The notes below the pieces were generated by a model that was not told where the DNA came from, did no database searches, and saw only the letters and a list, made by a program, of their open reading frames with translations. DNA of 64,000 bases, from assembly GCA_963930755.1 (NCBI GenBank), contig OZ005736.1, positions 260,331,300-260,395,299 of the forward strand, given 5' to 3'. The position numbers and the translations under genes are program-made. Every line of letters begins with the position of its first letter. The first letter of the stretch is position 1. The DNA comes from Eudasyphora cyanicolor. Its lineage: Eukaryota; Arthropoda; Insecta; Diptera; Muscidae. Positions 27,064-39,700 of this stretch are shown piece after piece.

Positions 27064-27654
27064 TTTTATAAATCCTTGCATGATACATTACACCTATCAC
27101 ATGTACATATATCATTCAATGGTTTAATCAATTTATTTTCAGCTGAATTGTTTTCTATGCTTTAAACCACTGTGCGACATGCTAAAGTTACAGCCCAGAT
27201 ATAAAAATACTCATCTGTACACAAGCCGTGCGGCGCGCCGGTATGTTCAGCGTTAATTTATTTGTTAAGAACAACAATGACTTGGCTACGTCACGGATCG
27301 GACGGACGGACGGAAACCTGTTAATGCCTATCACGTTCGCATGTTTATTTGTCTACTGTAAAATAACAAAAGCCAACCGGGTTTGTGGTCACCACAACAA
27401 CTTTAGTTGTGATTGAGATAACAGACCGCGAAGAAGTACTGACAGACGCGAAGGAGAGCGCTTTGTTTACGGGTGATTTCCGATACGATACGTCGACGTC
27501 GAAGACGATTACGACGTTTAAAGAAAAATAAATACAACGCAAAAACCTAGTAATAAAATAAAAATAAGCTATACCTATTTATAAACAATTCAGTTCAATT
27601 CAACCAGCCAGCCGGGAGTAAAATAAAAGTTAATCCAAATTAATCAAAAAAACA
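27064..27654 (+). promoter_or_regulatory. Probable promoter and 5' UTR of gene C
   Basis: GC content rises here (gtgcggcgcgccgg, gaagacgattacgacg). A TATAAAA box at about 27199 lies about 30 bp upstream of catctgtac, a plausible initiation region, 430-450 bp before the ATG. A GGACGGACGG run is at 27300. No further signal was tested. Confidence 0.4.
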
Positions 27655-27745
27655 ATGGAAATTAATGGAGATTTGGAACAAGACGAAATTATTGATAGTC
27701 TGGAAACATGGTTTCAAGACAACAAGAAATTACCGAATAAAATTG
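27655..27745 (+). CDS. gene C exon 1 (start)
   Basis: 91 nt, MEINGDLEQDEIIDSLETWF onward, donor G|GTAAGT, same phase as B and D. Confidence 0.87.
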
Positions 27746-30700
27746 GTAAGTTGGGGGAGCAGAAATAACAGATATTTTATAAATTTGAATAAACTTTTAT
27801 TCTGAGCTTTGGTTTTACAATAAAATGGAACATTTTTGATCAGCTTGACCTTTACAACTATCGATGGACAATCATACTCGTATAAAACCTCATGTGATTC
27901 TTGCCTTGTCTGTATGTCACTGGTGCTAAGTTTTCTCAAAATAAACAGGAAACTTGTTCGTACATATTCACTGCCAACATCATTGAATAACAAAACACAG
28001 TGGGGTATAGAGGAAAAAAATTGGAATAATTTGTAATGCTTGAGGGAGAAGTGGATTGTCTCTGCTATTGTTTTAACAGCAGAAGTGCTATCAGATATCA
28101 TAAACACGAAACAAATATTAAAAACAATTTTATGTTAAATTAATTTTTTAATTTTTATGTTAAATTAATTTGTTTGTTTCAAATTCCAATTTTCTTTTAT
28201 GGTGTAGTATTTGCACTATATTTTTTGAAGTATAAGACCGATAAAAACGGGATATGCATTAAATTTATGTTAATTGTGAGGGCTACATGTTATCTATATA
28301 TTTCACCTTTACCTAGAACCTTGGATTTAGTAACAGTCATCAAAAATATGAAAAAAGCATTACACTGCACAAAATTTCAAGTATTTGTACGGGCTGGAAT
28401 CATGATTTCAACAGACATGGCTAAATCGTCTTAGAATTTCACGACGATCAAGAATATATATACTTTATGGGGTCGCAGATCAATATTTCGAGGTTTTGCA
28501 AAAGGAATGATAAAGTTATAGAACCCCCATCCTATGGTGGAGGGTATAACAATTAATAATTATGTCTTACATAAAAAGTTATTGTGCCGCGCTGTACATT
28601 TATCCAAAGATTTTTTTCAGACCGGCTTTCAAAAATTGCAACAAACAACTTTTTTTAGATTTTTTTTTATATTTTATATTTTATGTTTGTTCTTGCCATC
28701 AAAAACAGTTTTAACAAAAATGCTAATTGTTTTATCGACCGTTAATAAATTTAGTTTCTACGTGATAGTGGTATTTTCAACATCTGTAGCCCTCACAATT
28801 TCCTTTTATTCAAAGGAAAGCCTGCTTTATCGAGCTTTTTCTATTAATATAATAAAATCGCTTGTTTGTCTGTTGCCGCATCACACCTAAACGGCTGAAC
28901 CGATGAACAGAACTTGAAACTTGGTGAACAGATAGACCAATACCCGGAAATTAAAGTAGACTACTTCGATTTTCCGCCAAGTGATTTTCGACCACTTGAC
29001 CACGGAGGCTACTGTTAGAGCTAGAAAGCTAAAATTTTGCACACGCATAGACAGGAGTATTTTATAAACCAGTGGCTACTCATGTAGTCATTATTTCCCC
29101 AGTGGTCAGTTCTAGCGGTATCAAAAACTTGAGTATTGTTGTTAAACTTTGTAAATATGAAGTAAATTTTGTAAACACAAAAAATAATTTTCAATTCTCA
29201 TATTGTGGTCAGTGTAGCAGTAACCAATCACAATTTTCAATATTTGCCTGCTTTTAAGAGTTCCTAAAGGGCTAAAAATCTAAAAAAGGTATATTTGCAT
29301 ACTGACCCCAAAGGAGATGCGAATACAACTATATGATGTCCAGTCTATGGTCAAACTGGACATATGACCGCGTCTTTAAATTTCAGTGACCAAATCAATT
29401 TTCACTATTTCTGTACTTTAAAAATCCCTTATGAACTATGATCCTACTATTTTATGTGTATATACTGATCGCCAACAGATGCGATTTTACACCAAGCGAC
29501 TTTTGACCGCTTGATCGTTGCGGCTCCTATAAGAGAAAATGTTGCTTATGCATAGACTCGAATATCCACAGAGTCGATTTTTGTTTTTTTTTTGTGGTCA
29601 GTATAGCAGTTACCAAATCAATTTTCATTCTTTCACTGCAACTAACATTCAAACGATTTAAACTGTTTCAAAAGTCACTTAGGAGCTATTAGTACACACA
29701 GAATACAGTTTGGTTGCCTCAACCGAATTATTTGCCAACCGAATTTTCGTAGTTATGTCTACTATCATACGATTCCATCAGGACAACCAATATTTTGGCT
29801 GTGGTATACTTCTGCTTCCATGTTGACAACAATCATATTTGGTTGCGCCAACTACGAAAATGGTGGCTAAAATTATCTGTTGTACTTGCCACAACCAACT
29901 GTTTTAAAAAATTGGTTGTTCTGACAATTTGTCAGTCATATACTACAGACAATTAATTAAAAACTGTTTTCATTAATTTTTATTTTATTTATTGAACCAA
30001 AAACAAGACAGTTCATAACAAAATTAATAATCCCATATTACAAATTCATCATTATTATGAGATGTGGAAATATTTGACACATATTTTAGTACACGAAAAA
30101 AAACACAAAACTTTTATGGAAATATCGCTTAACCCTGTGTTTTCAATTTCATGATTGTTGCTTTTATTTTTTATTTATGTACTCGTAAAACATTTTGCAC
30201 AACATATTCTGCATTCCACACATTATTATCCACACGAGATTATTTTTGATTACCTATACCGTTCTTGAACAAAATGTTGAAGATTTATTTATGTCGAGTA
30301 ATTATGCCCTCACCTTAGAGTGGAGGGTATATATTAGGCCGGGTCGATTTGTGGGGAGGCAAAAAAGTCGCCATTGCTCAGTGAAAATCGTATTCTAGGG
30401 ATCAAAATAAGAAACTTTGCCGAAGGAACCATACCTCTAAAACGAATTCTGATGTCCCGGAATTTGGGTCGAACTTTTGGGTAGGGGTAAATTTTGAAAA
30501 ATCCCACTTTGACCCATTTAGAGTGCTCCAATCGAGTCCAAATGTATGACCGACCCCCACTAAATTTGGAGGCCCGACCCACCCATGCCAGTAGCACACC
30601 CCCTGGAACCCCCGGGGCGTTCCATACATTTGGACTCGATTGTAGCACTCTAAATTGGTCAAAGTGGGATTTTTCCGGGACATCAGAATTCGTTTTAGAG

Positions 30701-33700
30701 GTGTGGTTCCTTCGGCAAAGTTTCTTATTTTGATCCCTAGAATACGATTTTCACTGATCACTTCACTGAGTGGGGGTCGGTCATACATTTGGACTCGATT
30801 GGAGCACTCTAAATGGGTCAAAGTGGGATTTTTTTCGGGACATCAGAATTCGTTTTAGAGGTATGGTTCCTTCGGCAAAGTTTCTTATTTTGATCCCTAG
30901 AATACGATTTTCACTGAGCAATGGGCGATTTTTAAATCGACCCGCCCTAGTATATGTCATTTGCTACTAGCCAAAAGTGTAACACATCGAAGGAGTGACC
31001 TAAGACCCTAAGTATGTTCGGCGGAAATCCGTTTTGGGTCATTTTACGTCATTTGAGCAATGTCCGACCGTCTGTCTGTCTGTGTGTCTGTCTGCTGGCT
31101 GGTGCGCACGATTACCCTCGAAAGGAGTAACAGATTGAATTCAAATTTGGTATGCGGTAATATTTTGCTCTATCTCCGGGTAAGTTCGAAGATGGGCCAT
31201 ATTGGTCCACTCCTTCTAGTACCTCCCCCACAAAGGGTTAACTTTTAGTGAAATATTGATTCATTAATACCTTCTATACTGCTTACTAGAATCTTCTGAA
31301 ATTCCACACAAAGTATTGATTTGTTAGTCGCTAACACCTCAAGAAAAATGGGCGAAGTGGCCACTCCCTTTTAGGTACCTCCCACACAAATGGACCATTT
31401 TCCACAAAAAGCTTTAATATCAGTCCATACAAATACTTGAAATTTTGTACAGTGTAATGCTTTTAAAGTATCTAGAGTCCAGAGAAAAGTGGGCGTTATT
31501 GGCACGCCCTTTTGGTACCTCCCACACAATTGGACCATTTTGTACCAAAAGTTACCAGCTTATAACATTAATACCAGTACATACAAATACTTGAAATTTT
31601 TTACAGTATAATGCTTTTATAGTACCTATAGTCAAGAGAAAAATGGGCGTTATTGACGCGCCCTTTTTGGTACCTCCTACACAAATGGACCTTTTTGTAC
31701 CAAGAGTTAACAACTTTTAACTTTAATACCAGTGCATACAAATACTTCAAATTTCGTACAGTGTAATGCTTTTATAGTACCTATAGTCAAGAGAAAAATG
31801 GGCGTTATTGACGCGCCCTTTTTGGTACCTCCTACACAAATGGACCTTCTTGTACCAAGAGTTAACAACTTTTAACTTTAATACCAGAGCATACAAATAC
31901 TTGATATTTGGTACAGTGTAATGCTTTTATAGTATCTAGAGTCCAGAGAAAAGTGACCGTAATTGACACGCCCCTTTTGGTAGCTCCCACTCAAATGGAC
32001 CATTTTGTACCAAATGTAAACAGCTTTTAACATTAATACAAGTACATACTTTAAAGTTATTAAACGCAATTTCAATTGTTAATAATTTAATTAAATCAAA
32101 AAAAATAAATTTACAAACATTGTTTCTGGTGAGGGTATTCATAAGTCGGTTTACCCGACTGAACTTTCTTACTTGTTTTATTTTTTGTTTGTCATGTATC
32201 AGCAAAAGATCAGCAACCAATCTTTCGGTTGTATTTCCCAAAATACATTTCATTATTTTAAATTTGGGAAATGATTGGGATAACCAGTAAACGATTATTT
32301 ATTAATATTTTTTCTGTTGTAGTAACCAATTATTCGTTGCAATAATAATCGTTGGTCTATTGATACAATTGCTGTTGTCAAGAATAAAACATTGGTTGTC
32401 ACAACCAAAAATCGATCATACGGTACTCTAATGAAAATTTAAAATTGGTTACCACAACTAACCGAGTGTCAATGAAAAAAACAATCTTAATTCGATTGAT
32501 ACAACCATCGATTTAGTTGCAAGCATTTTCATATTATTATTGTATCCATATTATTATTGTTGTTTCAACTATTTATTTATAAATACAACCGACAGACGGT
32601 GTAGGCAATATACTTTTTATTGCTAGTACTATTTTTTTTATTGTTACAATCGAATTCCAACCAATTATTTTCCTGCGAAATCAACTATGTAATGTCCAGC
32701 CTGGGCTCAAATCTACTATAACAACTTAACTGATTTTATCGAAACATTGAACGTAGAAATGATTGTATGAAATATGCAATCTATATCTCTATACACTTAT
32801 AAAGGGTTTTCCATTAAGGACATAACAATTGTATATATTAATAAAACACAGAATATTTAAGATATAGAGTTCAAATTTATTCCAGGTGTTGTGCACCAGC
32901 CAAAACTTCATTCATGTGGCTGCCGCGGCTGGCCTTGCAGTAGCCCATTCTGTGTCGACCCAATTTTTCAACACCTTTTCGATTGTTTGGCTCTGCAATT
33001 TCGTCTTTCAACTAGTGAATCGACTCTGTATGGTTGGCGTAGCACTTATCCTTAACTGCTCCCCACAAAAAATAGTCCAATGGATTCCAATCGCAGCTTC
33101 GATGCGGCCGTAGTTCAAAAAGCAACCGCTAGATGGGCCAACCTTTACAATGTTTATTTACCGCTTCAATCGTCAGACACCTAGTGTCTTGAAGGTAGAA
33201 AGCGGCTTCGTGTCGATACGTAAAAAATTCTAATTCAGCTAATTTCGTTAGAATGTATTTAAAAGATGGAAACCCTTCGAGTTTGAGTGAAAGCCTTTAT
33301 TTTATATTTCAAATATTTAGATAAATGGGGTTTCCATCATCAAAGATTATGACTAATATTACGACTTCATTTTCGTATAAATAATTTGGATTCAACAACA
33401 ATCCTCAACTGGTGCAAATCCCTTAACGAGATGCTTGAGCAGTTCAAAATCAAAAAGAAGATTCCAGATATCTATAGTGTAGATAAGCTTGTCAGGTTAG
33501 GAACTTACATTACCTTACTACCATAGTGTTGAGATAAGGCCATGATGAGAACCTGCGAAAACTCAAATCGCACCAACTCCCTGCTGTCGTTATTGAGGTA
33601 GGATTTCTCTTATTATCCCGTCTGTTATGAGGGGTCACTCTCTCGTTTGACGGTACACAGAGAGACTGAAAGTCGGGAGAAATTACTTTTCCAGAATCTG

Positions 33701-36700
33701 CTCTAACGATGAGGAGGAGGAATCGTTAGAACACTTTTAATGGCTACCCTCGGCTCACATTGCTTTTAGTTCTTATGGGCCTCAACAAAGTTTTTCCAAT
33801 CACTTCTATTTGACACTTCGGTTCAGCTTGCGAAGTCTCTAAGTCTAATTGTTATATAGGCAGGCCGTCCTCTTCTGTTGTCTTGTGAATTCCTGTCTAT
33901 TGCATTGCAGGTAACATTGTCAGCTGTTCTGCGAAATTCATGTTCAAAACTTCCTTCTCAATATTTCCGAATGTATGTGGCTTTGATGAGTTCTGGGTTC
34001 GATTTCCACACTTTGCTCAATTGACCAAATTCCCGTCGAGCGCTCATGGTACGGTTTCAGACATCATCAGAAGATCCGCCATTTGATTTAATGGTGCTGA
34101 CCAGGTAGCAAAACAGGTTCACGTGCTGAAGTTGAATGTCTTAGGGTAAATAATGCTGAATGTGGTGTTTGTTCTCATTACCTTGCTCTTAGGTATATTT
34201 ATTCGGAGACCCGCTTTCGAAGCCTCTTTCTCCACCATTCTGCGCGAAAAATGTAGACGGCATAATCAAGATCGGTCATATGGCGGCCTAGCTGTATGCA
34301 TCTGTATTTAATAGTTAAATTTTAAAGCAATCGGATTGGTTCAATGAGGACACTAGGAAATACTCATGTCCGAGATTTTCTTACTCGTTTTCCCAGAATC
34401 TACAAAACCATGACAAATATAGCTGTCATAGTGGGTTTTGTTCCACTTCCTTACTTTTGTTTTTTTTCCGGTCATAATGATGCGATATTTCTCTATTGCT
34501 AATATGTAAACACTTCGGTAGATGCGAGTTTTTTTATTATTATTTAATGTATACAATGACTTGCCAGAAACAAGTCGAATGATTAGTCCGCAGTAGAAAT
34601 TATATTTCTGGCTGGTATCAATGCTGTGTGTCTTAGCACAATGGGACAAATTTGTTCGACAGAGTGAATTATTTCTGTATCTATACCAGATGTATACATA
34701 TTAATCTGTTGTATTTTTTTCTCTTTTTGTGGGTAATGTGTATTTTTGTATTCAAGAACAGTTGTCAACCAACGTGCTGTTTTATTTGTAGCATACTGAA
34801 TTCGATTAGATTCGAATCGTGTCATATTTATCCAAAATTTCCAGTTGGTATTCTTATTTCAGCGATCTATGTACCTATTGTCATTGTCGTCTGCTGACAG
34901 TAGCTAATTTTTGTAAACTTCTACGAGTACTACAGCTCTCAGACATTGTAGGACTTGACGATGTTATTCAGCTAGAGCAGTTCTCTGTATGATCAGTAAG
35001 GCATTACATTCATTATTTCTCCCCAGATCTTGCATCCAAAAAGAGAATGTTATTGATTGCTTCCATTTGCAGGTTGAGCTTATTTTGAAGCAGAGCCTGC
35101 AAAGTTCGCAATTAAACGGTTCAGCTACTGCGTAATTGTTTCGAATCGAGGCTTAATCTTATTCCTAATGTCTTAGTTGGTATTAGAATTTCACCCATCT
35201 ATTTCCACTGGTGTGTGTCTTCGGTTGAGAAGTAATGGATCAGTTTTGTGAGTGTCAAGTTGTAGGCCTTATCCTTCCGATTAGACTATTGTAATTTCTC
35301 CTTAAACCCCTGGAGATATTAATAAATAGTTGTCTTCGGATTAAAATTGATCTCAGGTTACTGTCCAATCAAAAGCGGATCTACGAATCCTATAGCTCCT
35401 ATCTATTCCCAGGATAGAGGCTGAATAGTGATCCCGCTCAGTCACCAGTCCTTAATTTTTTTGAGGTCTAACTGGTAGTATCTTCGGCGACGCGGTCTGA
35501 CCAGAGTCTGTAATCTGGTACTATGGGAATCAGGAGCCCCTTGAAAATCGTTTCCAGACTGACAGTATTTAATTACAGCTGTAAATCATCGGCATACCCA
35601 ATTAAGATTGTATCCTGTGTCACTTTTGGCTAAGTACTTCGTTATTACTAATATCCTGATCCTTTCTCGTGTCTAACACTTTTCATTTTATATTTTTAAT
35701 CTGTTGCGTTCAAGTCTGGATGCTTCGTTCTTAATATCTATTCGAAATTCATCACATATTTTATAATTAAACTTCCGAGAGCATCTGTGCACTTATAACA
35801 TCTGCATCAAAAAATCATTTATGCCTCCAGTTCTTCGGTTAAACAATATTTGTCAATATTCTCAATATTTGGGATGAGTCTCGCCGTCCATATTCTATTT
35901 GTTTTTCTGTCTCATATATCTTGCTGATATTGAATAGTTTGTTGTTGCGACATCCGTAGTTTTTTTATTCTATAATACAAATACCTACTGGGGCCATTTC
36001 TACTAAAATGAGTTCTGCAGCCCCCCGACATTGTTAAATTTACTGCTATTATTCGTTGTGTAGATGTTCTCTGAAAGACCAGTAAGGTGTTTACCATTTT
36101 TCACCTCATCTTTTCTTCCCAGATCTCACACCCGCAAAAAGGATATTATTGATCGCTTTCATCAGCAGCTTTAGCTTATTTAGTAGCAGGTCCAGCAACA
36201 TTCGATAGTAAACAACTCAATTGCGTTTTTGTTGTTGTAGCAACAATATGTTATATATTCGTCCACGAGATATTGGCTTGTCCTCTCCTTAAGGATCTGC
36301 TTAATTGGTTTCCAGGTTGAGGAACCAAACCTCAACAAGCCGTGCGGGATTAGATGGGCCACGGAAAAGATGGGGCATATAATGCGGTTCCTGATCATAA
36401 GTTGAGTAGGTTTTTGCCACATTTCCATCAATTCGGGCCCAGTATGAATTGAAGTGGCTACACACGCTTTCCAGCTCTTAGTTGTGCCAGAACTGCTCTT
36501 GCTTGCCGCGGCAGTCTCTCTTCTTCTGATGCCACTGGTGGAGGATGCTCTCTGCTAAAGATATTTACCCTATAGTTGTAAACGGCTGCTGCTAGTTCGT
36601 CGGCATAATATTCTCTGGTGTACACTCTAGATGTTCTGTTTTATACCGTTGAACCGTGAACATCAAGTCGGGTATTACTCGTATCTTAGACCCCTCATGA

Positions 36701-39700
36701 ATGTGGTCCTCGGCACCCATGGGGAGGCAAACTGTCGCTGTTCTTAGAGCGGAATTCTGGCAGATTTGTATTTCTTTCCACTGCGTCTCGCTAAATTTCG
36801 ATTACCATATTGGTGCGGCATAGTGTGCAACGGATCAGCTTATCGCTTTATAAGTGGTCAACTAAGATTCTTTGTCGTTTCCCCAAGTGCTGCCGGCGAG
36901 CGACTAGAGGATCTTTTTCCTATTTCTCATTCTATCATAGATAGCTGTGGCATTTTCAGCAGATCCGAAAAGGCTGTCGAATGTGACCCCGAGGATCCTG
37001 GGGCAGTTCGTGGTCGGAATTGGTGTGTCGTCGACGTTAACATTAAAATGCAGCCGCACTTCTGCTGTCCATGTAGTAAACCGTGTGACGGAAATCTGTA
37101 TATTCCTTGTAGTGCAAGCTGGCAATATCTGCTAGATATAAATATAACCTGTTGCAAATATCATAAACTTGGGACCCGAGCAATTTCAGCGCCGAAATTG
37201 TGGAGAGGTAGAGGTTAAACAGGGCGGCATTCTAGTAGATTTGTATGCTTTTCACTGCCTTTCGCTCAATTTCGATGACCATACTGGTGCTGCATAGTTT
37301 GAAACAGATCAGCCTATCGTTTTATAAGTGGTCAACAAGATTTCTATGTTGTTTCCCGGCGATCAACTTGAGGACCTTCTTCCTACTTCTCATTCTATCG
37401 CAGATAGCGGTGGCACGTACAGAAGATCTGAAAACGCTATCTAATGTGATGTTGAGAATCCTGGGGTAGTTTGTAGTCGGTAGAATGTGTCGTGGATGGT
37501 GTGGTTAGCTTAGGTTGACTGGGGAAGACGCCTGACGAATAAAACCTAAAGTCCTCCAAGCCCATATTTGATCCATTGTAATTCCTCATACTTTTCTTTT
37601 TCTCCAAAGTCAGTTAGGCGAGAAGTTCCGACTTTGATGTCTTAAGGAATCTGTATCTTGTTTCTTTTGTATAATAAAATTGGACATTGGCAAAGGAAAC
37701 GAAAGGATTCTTCCACCACGTCGGGGTCATGGCGCTAGCGGCACAAGTAGTAGGCCAATTCTATACATACTCGTATGCTTACCGAGGCTGTTATGTCCAG
37801 TGATAACGGCCACAATCAATCGTAGAAGCGGTTTATCTATAAGTATACTTAGCAGTGTCTCCGTGTTCCGTGTAGACATTTCGTCGCAAAGATCCTTTGG
37901 TAGCTCACACCCATCTTTTGAGTGATGGTATGATTATTTCAGCGATCTACATACATATCTATTTCCACTGGTATGTGTAGACTGTTGAGAAACAGTAGCT
38001 CAGTTTGTGGTTGGCAAGTTGTAACCCATATTCGTACTGCCATTCAGGACTTGTCTGCGAAGATAGTCAGTATACATATATTCTTAGTTGGATATCTAAG
38101 AATGTATGTATATTGTGACATTTCAGTTCTCTAATGTTCCGAAGGTTGCCCGGATATATCTCTGTGCCTTCAATGGCATTACTTTGATATTATGTTGAAC
38201 CTTTGTGATCCTGCATAAATTTCATCTACATATATTTCAAGTAGTTTCTGCTTTTCCCACTACGAATGTATCATGTAGTTCTCAGTATCTCGTCGTAACT
38301 TATATACTAAATGTCTGGCCACAGGATAGATTCCTGTGTACTTCCGATGTTATACTGATTTTTCTTCGATAATTTTAAATGCGTCAACTACATATTTTAA
38401 GGTTCTAATAGTGGATCTTCCAGGTTTACTCCGTGTCCTCTCTGACAGTACTTCATTTGGCTTCATTTATTCGGGCATTTATCAATTTCTCCAGTAGCTT
38501 CAATGCCGTATCAAGCACACAGAGATGTCCGGACGCTGATGCGAATTTGTTTCTCGTTAGTTCTGCATATAAGTTATCTATTTTGTAGGTACTTCCTGGT
38601 AATCCTAGGCAAATACTCCGGTAAATTTGTGTTCTAAAGCGTGTAGAGCAATGGAGACTGTTGAACACGTCTTTTTACGTATAGTGTAGCCAGAAGTTCA
38701 CAGGGTCTGGTAAATTGAGATCCTTGCCGTGACAGTTTAAAATGCGTCAACTAATTCTTTTAAGGTTCTAATAGCGGATCTTCCAGGACTAATCTATGTC
38801 TTCTCTGACAGTACTTCCCTTGGCTTCATTTAGTCGGGAATTTATCAATTTTTGAATTAGCTTCAATGCCACTGGTATGGTAAATATCTCCTCTGAAGTG
38901 TGTAGATCATCAGGACATTGGAGACTGTTGACCACGTCTTTTTACGTGTAGTGTAGCCAAAACTACAAAGTGTCTGGCAAATTGAGATTCTTGCTGTAAC
39001 AGCGTCACAAGAGTCTATTATATCTTATAGGTCTCCAATAGTAAATCACCCAGCCCTAATCTGTGTAGCAGAATCAGGTTTTCCATAGCACTTTCGATTG
39101 CAATTTTGGTAATTTAATTCGAACCCATTTACTTTTCTCTTTCAGATCGTATCCTGTTGACACGTTTCTACTACTGCATGCACAAAGATGTGGAGAAGAC
39201 CAAAAAATTGTTGGAAACAAATTATACCATGCGACATAGTAATCCGCATTTATTTTTAAATCGTGATCCTACAGATCAGGACACTCGTAACACCTTATTC
39301 TTTGCGTAAATAGTTCAACAAAATATATCCGTGATATCTCACTGAATAATCCCAAAAAAATATTGACTTACAGTGATATAGTACCCCTGCCCGGTTTGAC
39401 GCCAGAGAAGCATCGCATAGTCATACATCGTGTAAACAATCCGGATGCAAATTTGGTAAAAAGCTCTAAAATCCATCTATGGCCCTAGCCATAGCGAGGT
39501 CAGACCTTATTTATTTTGACTCTCTCCCCTCCTAGATGCACCATGCCGAGGATACCAAAACTTATATAATGCTAAATGACTGTCGTTTCAGTCTACCAGA
39601 TGCTGTGATCGATGGCGTTCCCGTCCTATCGAAGGGCGATATTCATGTCAGCGACATGAAATGTCATAGCATGGGACACATGAGACGTATGTCACTTAGG

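Larger units (their letters stand above)
29693..32678 (+). mobile_element. AACCAA/TTGGTT-rich element, copy 2, split once
   Basis: Segments 29693-30303 and 32178-32678 match the whole 1,015-bp element at 56387-57401. The break lies between gtcgagtaatt and ttattttttgtttgtc, where the intact copy reads straight through. The insertion is an INE-like family B element. Confidence 0.82.

Noticed and set aside
28534..28890. 118-codon plus-strand frame with hydrophobic stretches
   Set aside because: No start context, no recognisable motifs, AT-rich intron composition and no homologous exon pattern. Taken as chance.
30334..30970. Several overlapping open frames of 62-139 codons on both strands
   Set aside because: They arise because the foldback arms are palindromic and share stop-free segments. 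The same peptides appear in several frames and have no family features.
36766..37218. 150-codon plus-strand frame
   Set aside because: The opposite strand encodes a Jockey-type RT motif (VNVDDTPIPTTNCPRILGVT), so the plus-strand frame is its shadow.
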